Assembly: GCA_016711045.1 (NCBI GenBank)
Contig: JADJTT010000011.1
Span: 124,001-188,000, forward strand
Source of the DNA: Saprospirales bacterium
Lineage (GTDB): Bacteria; Bacteroidota; Bacteroidia; Chitinophagales; Saprospiraceae
Reading direction: 5' to 3'
Length of the DNA stretch: 64,000 nt
Shown here in pieces: positions 44,775 to 52,600 of this stretch. A model generated the notes under the pieces. That model was not told where the DNA came from. It was given only the letters and a program-made list of their open reading frames with translations, and ran no database searches. The first letter of the stretch is position 1; each line of letters opens with the position of its first letter. A program made the position numbers and the translations under genes.

Positions 44775-46594
44775 ACGACCTGGTGATCCGCTTTGCCAAC
44801 GTGAACGGCACAGGTTCGGCCAGTGCGAATAATATGTTTGCCAAAGCGATTTTCCGGATGGGTATTCCGGTATCGCCCAAGAATATTTTCCCTTCCAACA
44901 TTCAGGGCCTGCCTACCTGGTATGAGGTGCGGGTCAATGAAAATGGCTACCTCGGACGGCGAGACGGCATTGACGTGGTGGTTTGCGTCAACCCTCAAAG
45001 TATGCGCCGGGATGTGGACGCCGTCAAACCCGGAGGATTTTTCATCTACGACAGTTCAAAGCGGCTACACCCGGAGTTCATGCGCGATAACATCCACTAT
45101 ATCGGCATACCGATGACGGAGTTGACCATGCAACACTACAACGACCCCAGGCAGCGGCAGCTTTTCAAAAACGTCATCTATGTGGGCGCGCTTTCAGCTT
45201 TGCTGGACATCGAGATGGAGGTGCTGCACGGCATCATCAACGACCAGTTTCGCACCAAAGAAAAGTTGATCGGCCCCAACCTGAAAGCCCTGGATCTAGG
45301 GTTTCAATACGCCAAAAACCACTACGACTGTCCGCTTGACGTGCGGTTGGAAAGGCGGGATAAAGTGGGCGACTGCATTCTCATAGACGGCAACACCGCC
45401 TGCGGACTGGGCGCTGTATACGGAGGCGCTACGGTGGCGCCCTGGTATCCCATCACGCCTTCCACTTCATTGGTCGACGCCTTCGAGAAATATGCCCGGA
45501 AGTTCCGGATCGATCCCCAGACGAAAAAGAAGCGCTACGCCGTCATACAGGCGGAGGACGAACTCGCCGCCATGGGCATGGTGATCGGCGCCTCCTGGAA
45601 CGGCGCACGGGCCTTTACGGCAACCAGCGGTCCCGGGTTATCACTCATGAGTGAATTTTTGGGACTAGCCTATTTTGCCGAGATCCCGGTGGTGCTGATC
45701 AACGTGCAACGGGGCGGTCCTTCGACAGGGATGCCCACCCGTACCCAGCAGCCCGATATTCTCTCTGCCGCCTATGCTTCGCACGGAGACACCCGGCACG
45801 TATTGTTGTTTCCCAGCAACCCGAAAGAATGCTTTGAGCATACGGCGTCGGCCCTCGATCTGGCCAACCGCCTGCAAACCCCGGTGATCGTCATGAGCGA
45901 CCTCGACCTGGGTATGAACGATCATATGTCGCCCCCACTAACCTGGGACGACTCCCGCACCTACGACCAGGGCAAAGTGCTCAGCGCCGACGACCTGGAG
46001 CAGATCGAACAGTTTGGCCGTTACCTGGATGTGGACGGCGACGGCATCCCCTACCGGACCCTTCCCGGTACCCACCCCACGAAAGGCGCTTACTTTACGC
46101 GGGGCACCTCGAAAGACGAATACGCCCGCTACACCGAAGTCGGCGATGCGTACGTCCGGAACGTCGACCGATTGATGAAAAAATTCCGGACCGCCAGCCA
46201 GCTCGTGCCGGCTCCCGAATTTTATCAGAAAAAAAATCAATCCAAGCACGGCATCATATTCTTTGGTACCACGACCTATTCAGCTCTCGAAGCACTGGAT
46301 CTGCTTAAAGAACAAGGCATCGAAATAGATGCGCTGCGCATTACCGCCTACCCCTTCCACGAGACCATCAGTGCGTTTATCGAGCAGCACGAGAAGGTCT
46401 TTGTGGTTGAACAAAACCGCGATGGCCAGATGCGCACGTTGTTGATCAACGAGTTGGAGATCAGCCCCAAGAAGTTGACCCCCATCCTCAACTACGATGG
46501 CATGCCCATCACTGCCCAACGGATCGAACAATTGATCCTGGAATCGTTTCCGGAGGAGAAAATGGAGATAGCAGCAATAAAAGGACTGAACTGA
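44753..46594 (+). CDS. korA: 2-oxoacid:ferredoxin oxidoreductase, fused gamma-alpha subunit
   Basis: The protein has 613 residues. The N-terminal ~190 residues are the gamma domain (VIRFANVNGTGSASANNMFAKAIFRMG...), joined to the alpha domain starting DGNTACGLGAVYGGATVAPWYPITPSTSL. The alpha domain continues with QAEDELAAMGMVIGASWNGARAFTATSGPG, the family's substrate-side motif. The gamma-alpha fusion and the lack of an integral ferredoxin domain fit KorA-type 2-oxoglutarate:ferredoxin oxidoreductases, though the exact 2-oxoacid is not proven. It would carry out CoA-dependent oxidative decarboxylation of the 2-oxoacid, or the reverse reductive carboxylation. The 22-bp overlap with the flavoprotein gene indicates translational coupling. 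Confidence 0.9.
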   Translation: MEHLQSVNDLVIRFANVNGTGSASANNMFAKAIFRMGIPVSPKNIFPSNIQGLPTWYEVRVNENGYLGRRDGIDVVVCVNPQSMRRDVDAVKPGGFFIYDSSKRLHPEFMRDNIHYIGIPMTELTMQHYNDPRQRQLFKNVIYVGALSALLDIEMEVLHGIINDQFRTKEKLIGPNLKALDLGFQYAKNHYDCPLDVRLERRDKVGDCILIDGNTACGLGAVYGGATVAPWYPITPSTSLVDAFEKYARKFRIDPQTKKKRYAVIQAEDELAAMGMVIGASWNGARAFTATSGPGLSLMSEFLGLAYFAEIPVVLINVQRGGPSTGMPTRTQQPDILSAAYASHGDTRHVLLFPSNPKECFEHTASALDLANRLQTPVIVMSDLDLGMNDHMSPPLTWDDSRTYDQGKVLSADDLEQIEQFGRYLDVDGDGIPYRTLPGTHPTKGAYFTRGTSKDEYARYTEVGDAYVRNVDRLMKKFRTASQLVPAPEFYQKKNQSKHGIIFFGTTTYSALEALDLLKEQGIEIDALRITAYPFHETISAFIEQHEKVFVVEQNRDGQMRTLLINELEISPKKLTPILNYDGMPITAQRIEQLILESFPEEKMEIAAIKGLN

Positions 46595-46617
46595 CAAATA
46601 AAGTGTGACAATATTAA

Positions 46618-46740
46618 TTGATATAAGGGATTAGAGGGATTGAAAGGGATTATATGGAGGGATTGAAAAGGATTAATAAAGAAAACAATCCCTTCTAATC
46701 CCTTTCAATCTAATCCCTCCATAATCCCTCCATAATTTTC
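46618..46740. repeat. GGGATT direct repeats with inverted counterpart inside the oxidoreductase operon
   Basis: GGGATT recurs every 8-15 bases on the left half (AGGGATTAGAGGGATTGAAA...), and AATCCC recurs on the right half. The 120-bp spacer can fold into a long imperfect hairpin. It resembles the heptamer elements in layout but with another unit. It fills most of the 192-bp gap between korA and korB. Confidence 0.75.
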
Positions 46741-46786
46741 CCCCAGGTAATTAGATCCATTCCGACTATTAAACCATTCCACTAAC

Positions 46787-47839
46787 ATGACCTATATAAA
46801 GCCTAAATTTCGCCACCCCGAGCTCCCCAAGAATGACATCGGGTATGTAAAATCAGACTACGAAGGCGCTATTTCCACGCTCTGTGCCGGGTGTGGGCAC
46901 GATTCGATCAGTGCGGCTATTGTACAAGCTTGTTTTGAGCTGTCGATAGAGCCGCACCGGCTGGCCAAATTGTCGGGGATCGGTTGTTCGTCGAAGACGC
47001 CGACCTACTTTTTGAGCAACAGCCACGGGTTTAACTCCGTGCACGGGCGAATGCCCTCCATCGCCACCGGCGCCAATATGGCCAACCGCGACCTGATTTA
47101 CCTGGGTGTGTCGGGCGACGGCGATTCGGCCTCCATCGGGATGGGGCAGTTTGTACACGCCATCCGACGGAATGTCAACATGGTGTATATCGTAATGAAT
47201 AATGGCTGCTATGGATTGACCAAAGGCCAGAACTCGGCCACTACCGACGCCGGAGCGACCAGTAAGGCAGGTGGGATCAACAACTATCCCGCCATCGACC
47301 TGGTAGGCCTGGCGCTGGAACTGGAAGCTACCTTTGTAGGACGTAGTTTTTCGGGCGATAAGAACCAATTAGTGCCGCTGATCAAGGCTGCCATCTCCCA
47401 CCCTGGCTTTGCGCTGCTGGATGTGGTGAGCCCATGCGTGACGTTCAACAACAAGCCCGAATCGACCAAGTCATACGATTACGTACGGGCGCATCTGGAA
47501 GCGACAGCCACAATCGATTATGTGCCGGAAAAGGAAGAGATCACGGTATCTTACGAGCCGGGGATGTCGGCGATGGTCGAGATGCACGACGGCTCAGTCA
47601 TTCAATTGCACAAACTGGCGCCCAACTGGGATCCCTGCGATCGCTTTTCCGCGGTGCGGCGTTTGCAAACTGCTAAAGCCAAAGGGGAAGTACTCACGGG
47701 CCTGCTCTATATCGACCAGAATAGCCGGGATATGCACAACCTGGAGCAAACGGTGGATAAGCCCCTGAATTCGTTGCGGGAGGAAGAATTGTGTCCAGGT
47801 AGCGGGGTGTTAGCGCGGGTGAATGCGGATTTCAGGTAA
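46787..47839 (+). CDS. korB: 2-oxoacid:ferredoxin oxidoreductase beta subunit
   Basis: The protein has 350 residues. It carries the Fe-S and thiamine diphosphate chemistry of the complex: STLCAGCGHDSI with cluster cysteines, KLSGIGCSSKTPTYF, and the ThDP-Mg motif GVSGDGDSASIGMGQFVHAIRRN. IVMNNGCYGLTKGQNSATT, which is typical of KorB, follows. Its partner alpha subunit is 192 bp upstream, beyond a repeat-filled spacer. The whole set works in the cytoplasm. The convergent LysR gene ends 4 bp away. Confidence 0.92.
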   Translation: MTYIKPKFRHPELPKNDIGYVKSDYEGAISTLCAGCGHDSISAAIVQACFELSIEPHRLAKLSGIGCSSKTPTYFLSNSHGFNSVHGRMPSIATGANMANRDLIYLGVSGDGDSASIGMGQFVHAIRRNVNMVYIVMNNGCYGLTKGQNSATTDAGATSKAGGINNYPAIDLVGLALELEATFVGRSFSGDKNQLVPLIKAAISHPGFALLDVVSPCVTFNNKPESTKSYDYVRAHLEATATIDYVPEKEEITVSYEPGMSAMVEMHDGSVIQLHKLAPNWDPCDRFSAVRRLQTAKAKGEVLTGLLYIDQNSRDMHNLEQTVDKPLNSLREEELCPGSGVLARVNADFR

Positions 47840-47843
47840 GGGG

Positions 47844-48767
47844 TTAATTTCGCTCATACCAATCAAACCTCGATTGGATAATCTGGTCTTTCTCCTTTTC
47901 CAGAAAGCGGAGAAAGGCATTTGCTGCCGGGGAGAACTTCTTGCTTTTCTGCCAGATCAGGTTCCACTTCGACTCGACGGGGAATCCCTTGACAGGAATG
48001 ATCTGTAAATCGCCGTTCTTCAGCTCGTTCTTGATGCCGATTAGCGGCATGATCGAGCTACCCAACCCGGCAATGACCGCCTGTTTTACCGCTTCATTGG
48101 AGGTGAGTTCTATTTTCTTTTCCACAGCCAGGTTATTCTCCCGGATAAACTTTTCCATAAGACTCCTGGTGCCGGAGCCCGGTTCCCGATAGATCAAAGG
48201 AAGTTCCTCCAGTATCTTTTTGTCGTAGTGTTTCTTTTCAAACTGCCGCTCGGTATTGGAGACCAGGTACAATTTGTTTTGCATCAACTCCAGATTGTCG
48301 ACCTGGAGTTGTTCGGGCAGGATAGACACCAAAGAGAAATCTACCTCGTTTTTCTCCAGACTCTCCAATACCCGGGATTTATTGGTTACATCCAGTTGCA
48401 ACTCCACCCCCTGATTCAACTTTAAAAAATCGGACAAAAAATAGGGCATTACATACTTGCCCGTGGAAACTACCGAGATCTTCAGTCGCCCGGTCACGTA
48501 CCCTTTGAATGCCATCGTCTTATAATTAATGGCATTGACCTCGTTCAAAATATTCTCTGCCGCTTCGGCGATCTCTTTTCCAAAATCGGTGACATACAAC
48601 TGCCTCCCGATCACCTCCGTCAGTGGGATATCAAATTGATCCTGAAAATTTTTCAACTGAATAGACACAGCCGGCTGCGTGAGGTTGAGTTCTACCGCAG
48701 CTTTGGTGATGCTTTGTGTTTGTGTCACCTTCAGGAATACCTGGAGTTGGTGTAAGGTATAATTCAT
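47844..48767 (-). CDS. LysR family transcriptional regulator
   Basis: From the ATG at 48767 the protein has 307 residues (MNYTLHQLQVFLKVTQTQSITKAAVELNLTQPAVSIQLKNFQDQF), the standard winged helix-turn-helix start. The in-frame start nine codons upstream is less typical. The effector domain (about 88-300) is of the CbbR/CysB periplasmic-binding-protein type. It lies convergent with korB and divergent from the SPFH/isocitrate dehydrogenase genes. It may control either the oxidoreductase operon or the isocitrate dehydrogenase group in response to a central-carbon metabolite; this is inferred from position only. Confidence 0.9.
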   Translation of the reverse strand: MNYTLHQLQVFLKVTQTQSITKAAVELNLTQPAVSIQLKNFQDQFDIPLTEVIGRQLYVTDFGKEIAEAAENILNEVNAINYKTMAFKGYVTGRLKISVVSTGKYVMPYFLSDFLKLNQGVELQLDVTNKSRVLESLEKNEVDFSLVSILPEQLQVDNLELMQNKLYLVSNTERQFEKKHYDKKILEELPLIYREPGSGTRSLMEKFIRENNLAVEKKIELTSNEAVKQAVIAGLGSSIMPLIGIKNELKNGDLQIIPVKGFPVESKWNLIWQKSKKFSPAANAFLRFLEKEKDQIIQSRFDWYERN

Positions 48768-48791
48768 AAATAAAGTTAATGATTTCCATAT

Positions 48792-48799
48792 CAAAGATA
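48792..48799 (-). promoter_or_regulatory. -7 box TATCTTTG for the LysR gene
   Basis: A full TAnnTTTG match on the minus strand lies 24 bases upstream of the LysR ATG. Confidence 0.5.
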
Positions 48800-48824
48800 A
48801 ATAATAATTTATGAACCATGTACA

Positions 48825-48832
48825 TACCTTTG
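48825..48832 (+). promoter_or_regulatory. -7 box TACCTTTG for the SPFH lipoprotein gene
   Basis: A full TAnnTTTG match implies transcription from about 48838. It excludes the in-frame ATG at 48818 as the start. Confidence 0.55.
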
Positions 48833-48871
48833 CGTTCAGGTATGAAGAAAATCACCAAAAAAACTTCAACC

Positions 48872-49651
48872 ATGTATACAAAACAATTCATTCTACTAGC
48901 CGCGATTACCCTATTGAGCAGCTGTGCCATTATCAGACCTGGAGAAGTAGGGGTAAAACAAAAACTGGGCAAGCTCTCGAATGAGGTGGCTACCCAGGGA
49001 ACAATCCTGTTCAATCCATTTACCAGCAAGGTGGTAAAAGCTTCAATCCAAACCAGCAACCTCGAATTATCACTGAATTTACCTAGTAAAGAAGGCCTTA
49101 GCATCACTTCCCAAATTTCCATTCTCTATAATCTTGACAAAAACAAGGTACCAAGCTTGATCAGGACCATTGGACTCAACTACGAAACGATCATAGCGAA
49201 TGTATTCCGCTCTGCTTCGGCAGACGTATGTGCTCAATTTTTTGCAAAAGATATGCACTCCGGCATGCGAGCGGATATTGAAAAAGCCATTCTGGAGAAA
49301 ATGTCGGAGACACTCACCAATCAGGGAATTATCATAGAATCGGTGCTCATGAAAAGCATCCAATTGCCCCCTGGCCTGGCCAGATCCATCGAGCAAAAAC
49401 TACAAGCCGAGCAAGATGCCATGCGGATGGAATTCGTCTTGCAACAGGCCAAACTGGAAGCAGACCAGAAGATCATTGAAGCCACAGGGATAAGGGACGC
49501 CCAAAAGATCTTGGCAGAAGGACTGACCGAAGAGATTATCAAGATCAGAAGTATTGAAGCCTTTAACGAGTTATCCAAATCACCCAATAGCAAGATCATC
49601 ATTACCGATGGAAAAGCCCCTTTCCTGATAGAGGCAGGTGGCAGTCAATAA
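48872..49651 (+). CDS. Prohibitin/SPFH-domain lipoprotein
   Basis: From the ATG at 48872 the protein has 259 residues with the lipoprotein signal MYTKQFILLAAITLLSSC (Cys18). An ATG at 48842 is also possible. The SPFH (band 7) domain follows, with IRPGEVGVKQKLGKLSNEVATQGTILFNPFTSKVV. A long charged helix comes next (about 165-230, LARSIEQKLQAEQDAMRMEFVLQQAKLEADQKIIEATG), the coiled-coil through which prohibitins form large rings. Most bacterial SPFH proteins use a transmembrane anchor, and a lipid anchor is a Bacteroidota variant. It is followed 49 bp later by isocitrate dehydrogenase on the same strand. Its role is unknown. Confidence 0.85.
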   Translation: MYTKQFILLAAITLLSSCAIIRPGEVGVKQKLGKLSNEVATQGTILFNPFTSKVVKASIQTSNLELSLNLPSKEGLSITSQISILYNLDKNKVPSLIRTIGLNYETIIANVFRSASADVCAQFFAKDMHSGMRADIEKAILEKMSETLTNQGIIIESVLMKSIQLPPGLARSIEQKLQAEQDAMRMEFVLQQAKLEADQKIIEATGIRDAQKILAEGLTEEIIKIRSIEAFNELSKSPNSKIIITDGKAPFLIEAGGSQ

Positions 49652-49700
49652 AATATATTCAAGTCTTTTCACACGAATTTTAACCAAAAAAAGAATCCAC

Positions 49701-51137
49701 ATGCGCAAAATCACGGTCGCCAAAGGAGATGGAATTGGTCCTGAGATCATGGACGCTACCCTCGACATTATTCTGGCCGCTGGGGCCCAACTTGAGATCG
49801 AAGAGATCGAAGTGGGCGAGAAAGTGTACCTGTCCGGTCATTCTACCGGGATCAGCAAAGAAGCCTGGGACGTCATCCGGAGAAACAAGATCTTCCTGAA
49901 AGGCCCTATCACCACCCCACAGGGCGGCGGCTACAAAAGCCTGAATGTGACGATGCGGAAATTTCTTGGACTGTACGCCAACATTCGCCCTTGTGTGAGC
50001 CTCTACCCTTTCATCAAGACCAAACACCCGGAGATGGACACCGTGATCGTCCGGGAAAATGAAGAGGATCTCTACGCAGGGATCGAGCATCAGCAGACGG
50101 ATGAGATCGTACAATGCCTGAAACTGATCAGCCGCCCGGGGTGTGAAAAGATCGTGCGCTATGCCTTTGAATACGCCAAGCAATACGGCCGGAAGAAGGT
50201 GACCTGCTTCACGAAAGACAACATCATGAAGCAAACGGACGGGTTGTTTCACAAGGTGTTTGACGAAATCGCCCTGGAGTATCCCGAAATCGAAAACGAA
50301 CACTGGATCATCGATATCGGGGCTGCAAAAATGGCCGATACGCCCGAAGCCTTCGATGTGATCGTGACGCCCAATTTGTATGGAGATGTACTCTCGGATA
50401 TAGCCGCTCAGATCACAGGTTCTGTGGGACTAGCCGGTTCGTCCAACATCGGCGAGGGATGCGCCATGTTTGAAGCGATCCACGGTTCCGCCCCCACTAT
50501 CGCCGGACAAAACATCGCCAATCCTTCCGGCTTGCTGCAAGGCGCGCTCATGATGCTCAACCACATTGGCCAGACGGAAGTGGCCGAACGCGTGCAGAAC
50601 GCCTGGTTAAAGACTATAGAAGACGGTATTCACACCTTTGATATTTACAAGGAAGGAACCAGCAAGCAAAAAGTGGGGACCCGCGAATTTGCACAAGCGG
50701 TCATCGCCAACCTGGGTCAATCACCCGCACAATTGAAGGCGGTATCGTATCCCAAAAGCAATGGGTTTACCCTTCCCAAGTACCAACGGAAACCGGCTGC
50801 CAAAAAAGAACTGGTAGGTGTGGACCTGTTCGTACACTGGAACGACCGCGACCCCAACGAATTGGCCAGGGTGTTGCAGCAGATCGAGGACGAGACCTTA
50901 AAACTCACCATGATCACCAACCGGGGCATCAAAGTATGGCCGGAGGGCTTTGAAGAGACCTTTTGCACCGACCACTGGCGCTGCCGCTTCGAGCCGTCCA
51001 ATAGCAACGGAGTTGACAAACAACATATCGTTCAATTACTGAGCCAGGCCATTGGCAAGAACATCGACACGATAAAAACGGAAAACCTCTACGTGTTTGA
51101 TGGAAAACCCGCCTTCTCTTTAGGCCAGGGACAATAA
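49701..51137 (+). CDS. icd: Isocitrate dehydrogenase (NADP), long Thermus/Rickettsia-like form
   Basis: From the ATG at 49701 (MRKITVAKGDGIGPEIMDA) the protein has 478 residues. Core motifs of the isocitrate/isopropylmalate dehydrogenase family are intact: GPITTPQGGGYKSLNVTMRK (substrate loop), VRENEEDLYAGIEH, FDVIVTPNLYGDVLSDIAAQITGSVGLAGSSNIGEG, and FEAIHGSAPTIAGQNIANPSG. A ~130-residue C-terminal extension (from about 345) matches the longer Thermus/Rickettsia-type enzymes. It makes 2-oxoglutarate, the probable substrate of the nearby oxidoreductase. It is probably co-transcribed with the SPFH gene and a small downstream gene. Confidence 0.92.
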   Translation: MRKITVAKGDGIGPEIMDATLDIILAAGAQLEIEEIEVGEKVYLSGHSTGISKEAWDVIRRNKIFLKGPITTPQGGGYKSLNVTMRKFLGLYANIRPCVSLYPFIKTKHPEMDTVIVRENEEDLYAGIEHQQTDEIVQCLKLISRPGCEKIVRYAFEYAKQYGRKKVTCFTKDNIMKQTDGLFHKVFDEIALEYPEIENEHWIIDIGAAKMADTPEAFDVIVTPNLYGDVLSDIAAQITGSVGLAGSSNIGEGCAMFEAIHGSAPTIAGQNIANPSGLLQGALMMLNHIGQTEVAERVQNAWLKTIEDGIHTFDIYKEGTSKQKVGTREFAQAVIANLGQSPAQLKAVSYPKSNGFTLPKYQRKPAAKKELVGVDLFVHWNDRDPNELARVLQQIEDETLKLTMITNRGIKVWPEGFEETFCTDHWRCRFEPSNSNGVDKQHIVQLLSQAIGKNIDTIKTENLYVFDGKPAFSLGQGQ

Positions 51138-51179
51138 TTCACTAAAAGCAGGGTCGCTATCGCTTTAAAAAAAATAGAA

Positions 51180-51488
51180 ATGGAAAATACCCAAAATTTC
51201 AAGCTCGTCGATGGGGAATTCACCCCCGAAAAAGCCCGGGAAGTGCTCTTTTCCCTGGTCAACAGCAAGATCCATTTTCACAATTGCGAAAAGTTCAGCA
51301 CCCAGATCCGGTTTGGCGGAGATGTATCGCACGCTGAAAAACGCATCGAAGAACTCACCCAGGTTCACCAGGAGATCAAGGAGCTGATCGAACAAGCCAA
51401 AGCCAATGGTTATAATCTGAAGGTCAACAGCCTACTCGAGGTTACCCTGGTAGAAGCTGAAGTACTGGAAGAGATCGAAGCCAAATAA
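51180..51488 (+). CDS. Small protein of unknown function
   Basis: The protein has 102 residues, is acidic and has no signal peptide or membrane segment. The first part (about 1-55) looks like a small alpha/beta domain (FKLVDGEFTPEKAREVLFSLVNSKIHFHNCEKFS). Residues 52-78 form a charged helix (AEKRIEELTQVHQEIKELIEQAKANG). It follows isocitrate dehydrogenase by 43 bp and precedes a clear terminator, so it is the last gene of that operon. I do not recognise the family. Confidence 0.75.
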   Translation: MENTQNFKLVDGEFTPEKAREVLFSLVNSKIHFHNCEKFSTQIRFGGDVSHAEKRIEELTQVHQEIKELIEQAKANGYNLKVNSLLEVTLVEAEVLEEIEAK

Positions 51489-51494
51489 AACCAG

Positions 51495-51524
51495 AAAGGC
51501 CCTGTTTCGGCAGGGCCTTTTTTT
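51495..51524 (+). terminator. Intrinsic terminator of the isocitrate dehydrogenase operon
   Basis: The stem AAAGGCCCTG/CAGGGCCTTT (loop TTTCGG) is followed by a run of seven T. Confidence 0.92.
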
Positions 51525-51562
51525 ATTTAAGCGAGGTATGTTGACGCATATTCAATCTTCTA

Positions 51563-52294
51563 CTATTCTGTCATTTTCAGGAATTTGACCAATTGCCGGC
51601 GGCCCTTTTTTTCATCGTAAAAACGAATGAAATAAACGCCTTCCCGGAGTTCCCGAATGTCAATGGGTGTATTTGAAAGCGGCCCAACTTTTCCAGTTTT
51701 CACCAAAATTCCCATTGGGTCAGTGATTTCAAACTGCAGGTCCCCGGCACTGCTCACGTAGATCTCCCCACTGGCTGGATTGGGGTATACCTCCACCGTT
51801 AACCGTTCAGGTACTGCTGGTTCCACACTGCTCGGCAGGCAATCGCTGTTGAGCGTGATATGGAAATAAGCGGTATCAAAGACCACGCCAGGGTTGTTGT
51901 AATCAGAGAAGATTGCGAGCACGGTGCAGCATCCCTCCACTGTGTTGGGCAGGACATGGATGCCAAAATAAGCCTCTCCCTGAGAGGGAACGTTGAACTG
52001 GGCGCCTTCCGGACTCATGGAGACAGTTGGTATATAGGTACCGATGATATCACTCACGAAAAACTCCCATTCCAGCGGGCAATCGGAGCCGATCTCCCGT
52101 TTCCAGACCACCTCCAGGGTATCCCCGGAGCCGTTTTTCAACTTTAAATTCATATTAAAATCCTTCCATGGATCAGACAGGTCGGCCATCTGGTCTTCCA
52201 GGAAGAGGGAGTCCGGATCGGCTACGAGGATGTTTTGGGCGAAAAGCAATGGCCACCCCAATAGCAGCAAGAGGACGATAGTAAGGAGCTTCAT
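51563..52294 (-). CDS. T9SS cargo protein, small
   Basis: From the ATG at 52294 the protein has 243 residues with a signal peptide (MKLLTIVLLLLLGWPLLFAQ); an ATG six codons upstream is possible. The body is an Ig-like beta domain of about 140 residues with a pair of cysteines (VEGCCTVLAIFSDYN). A C-terminal type A sorting domain follows (about 165-243: VEVYPNPASGEIYVSS...LREGVYFIRFYDE...QLVKFLKM). It is exported by T9SS. The first domain has no assigned activity. It is convergent with the isocitrate dehydrogenase operon. Confidence 0.85.
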   Translation of the reverse strand: MKLLTIVLLLLLGWPLLFAQNILVADPDSLFLEDQMADLSDPWKDFNMNLKLKNGSGDTLEVVWKREIGSDCPLEWEFFVSDIIGTYIPTVSMSPEGAQFNVPSQGEAYFGIHVLPNTVEGCCTVLAIFSDYNNPGVVFDTAYFHITLNSDCLPSSVEPAVPERLTVEVYPNPASGEIYVSSAGDLQFEITDPMGILVKTGKVGPLSNTPIDIRELREGVYFIRFYDEKKGRRQLVKFLKMTE

Positions 52295-52427
52295 ATCCGG
52301 TCGTTTTTTCAAATGGGTGAAGCATTAAATATAGGGGAATTTCAACAACAGGCCATTCTCTGAAGCAGATTAATGCAATTTACTTCTCGTATGTATCCTG
52401 AAGCAGAAGTGATTTATATTTCACTGT

Positions 52428-52523
52428 AATAGGTTTTGTGCAAATGTTTTAAATAGTTTATGCGGTTTAGAAAGTTTAGTCTAAACCTTATAAACCTGAA
52501 TTCCATTTTGCACAAAACCTATT
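52428..52523. repeat. MITE-like 96-bp imperfect palindrome
   Basis: The terminal inverted repeats of ~19 bp (AATAGGTTTTGTGCAAATG at 52428-52446 and its complement, with one extra T, at 52504-52523) bound the element. Inside are further nested pairs (GTTTAT/ATAAAC, GGTTTAG/CTAAACC), so the element folds into one long hairpin. It has no coding capacity. It lies in the divergent gap before the second fucosidase gene. Confidence 0.75.
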
Positions 52524-52600
52524 TCGCTTGAGTATAACAGCAGGCAAGTCAGTGTAAGCAGGTTTTATTTACCTTGCAGTGTACTAATCGATTTGATGCC

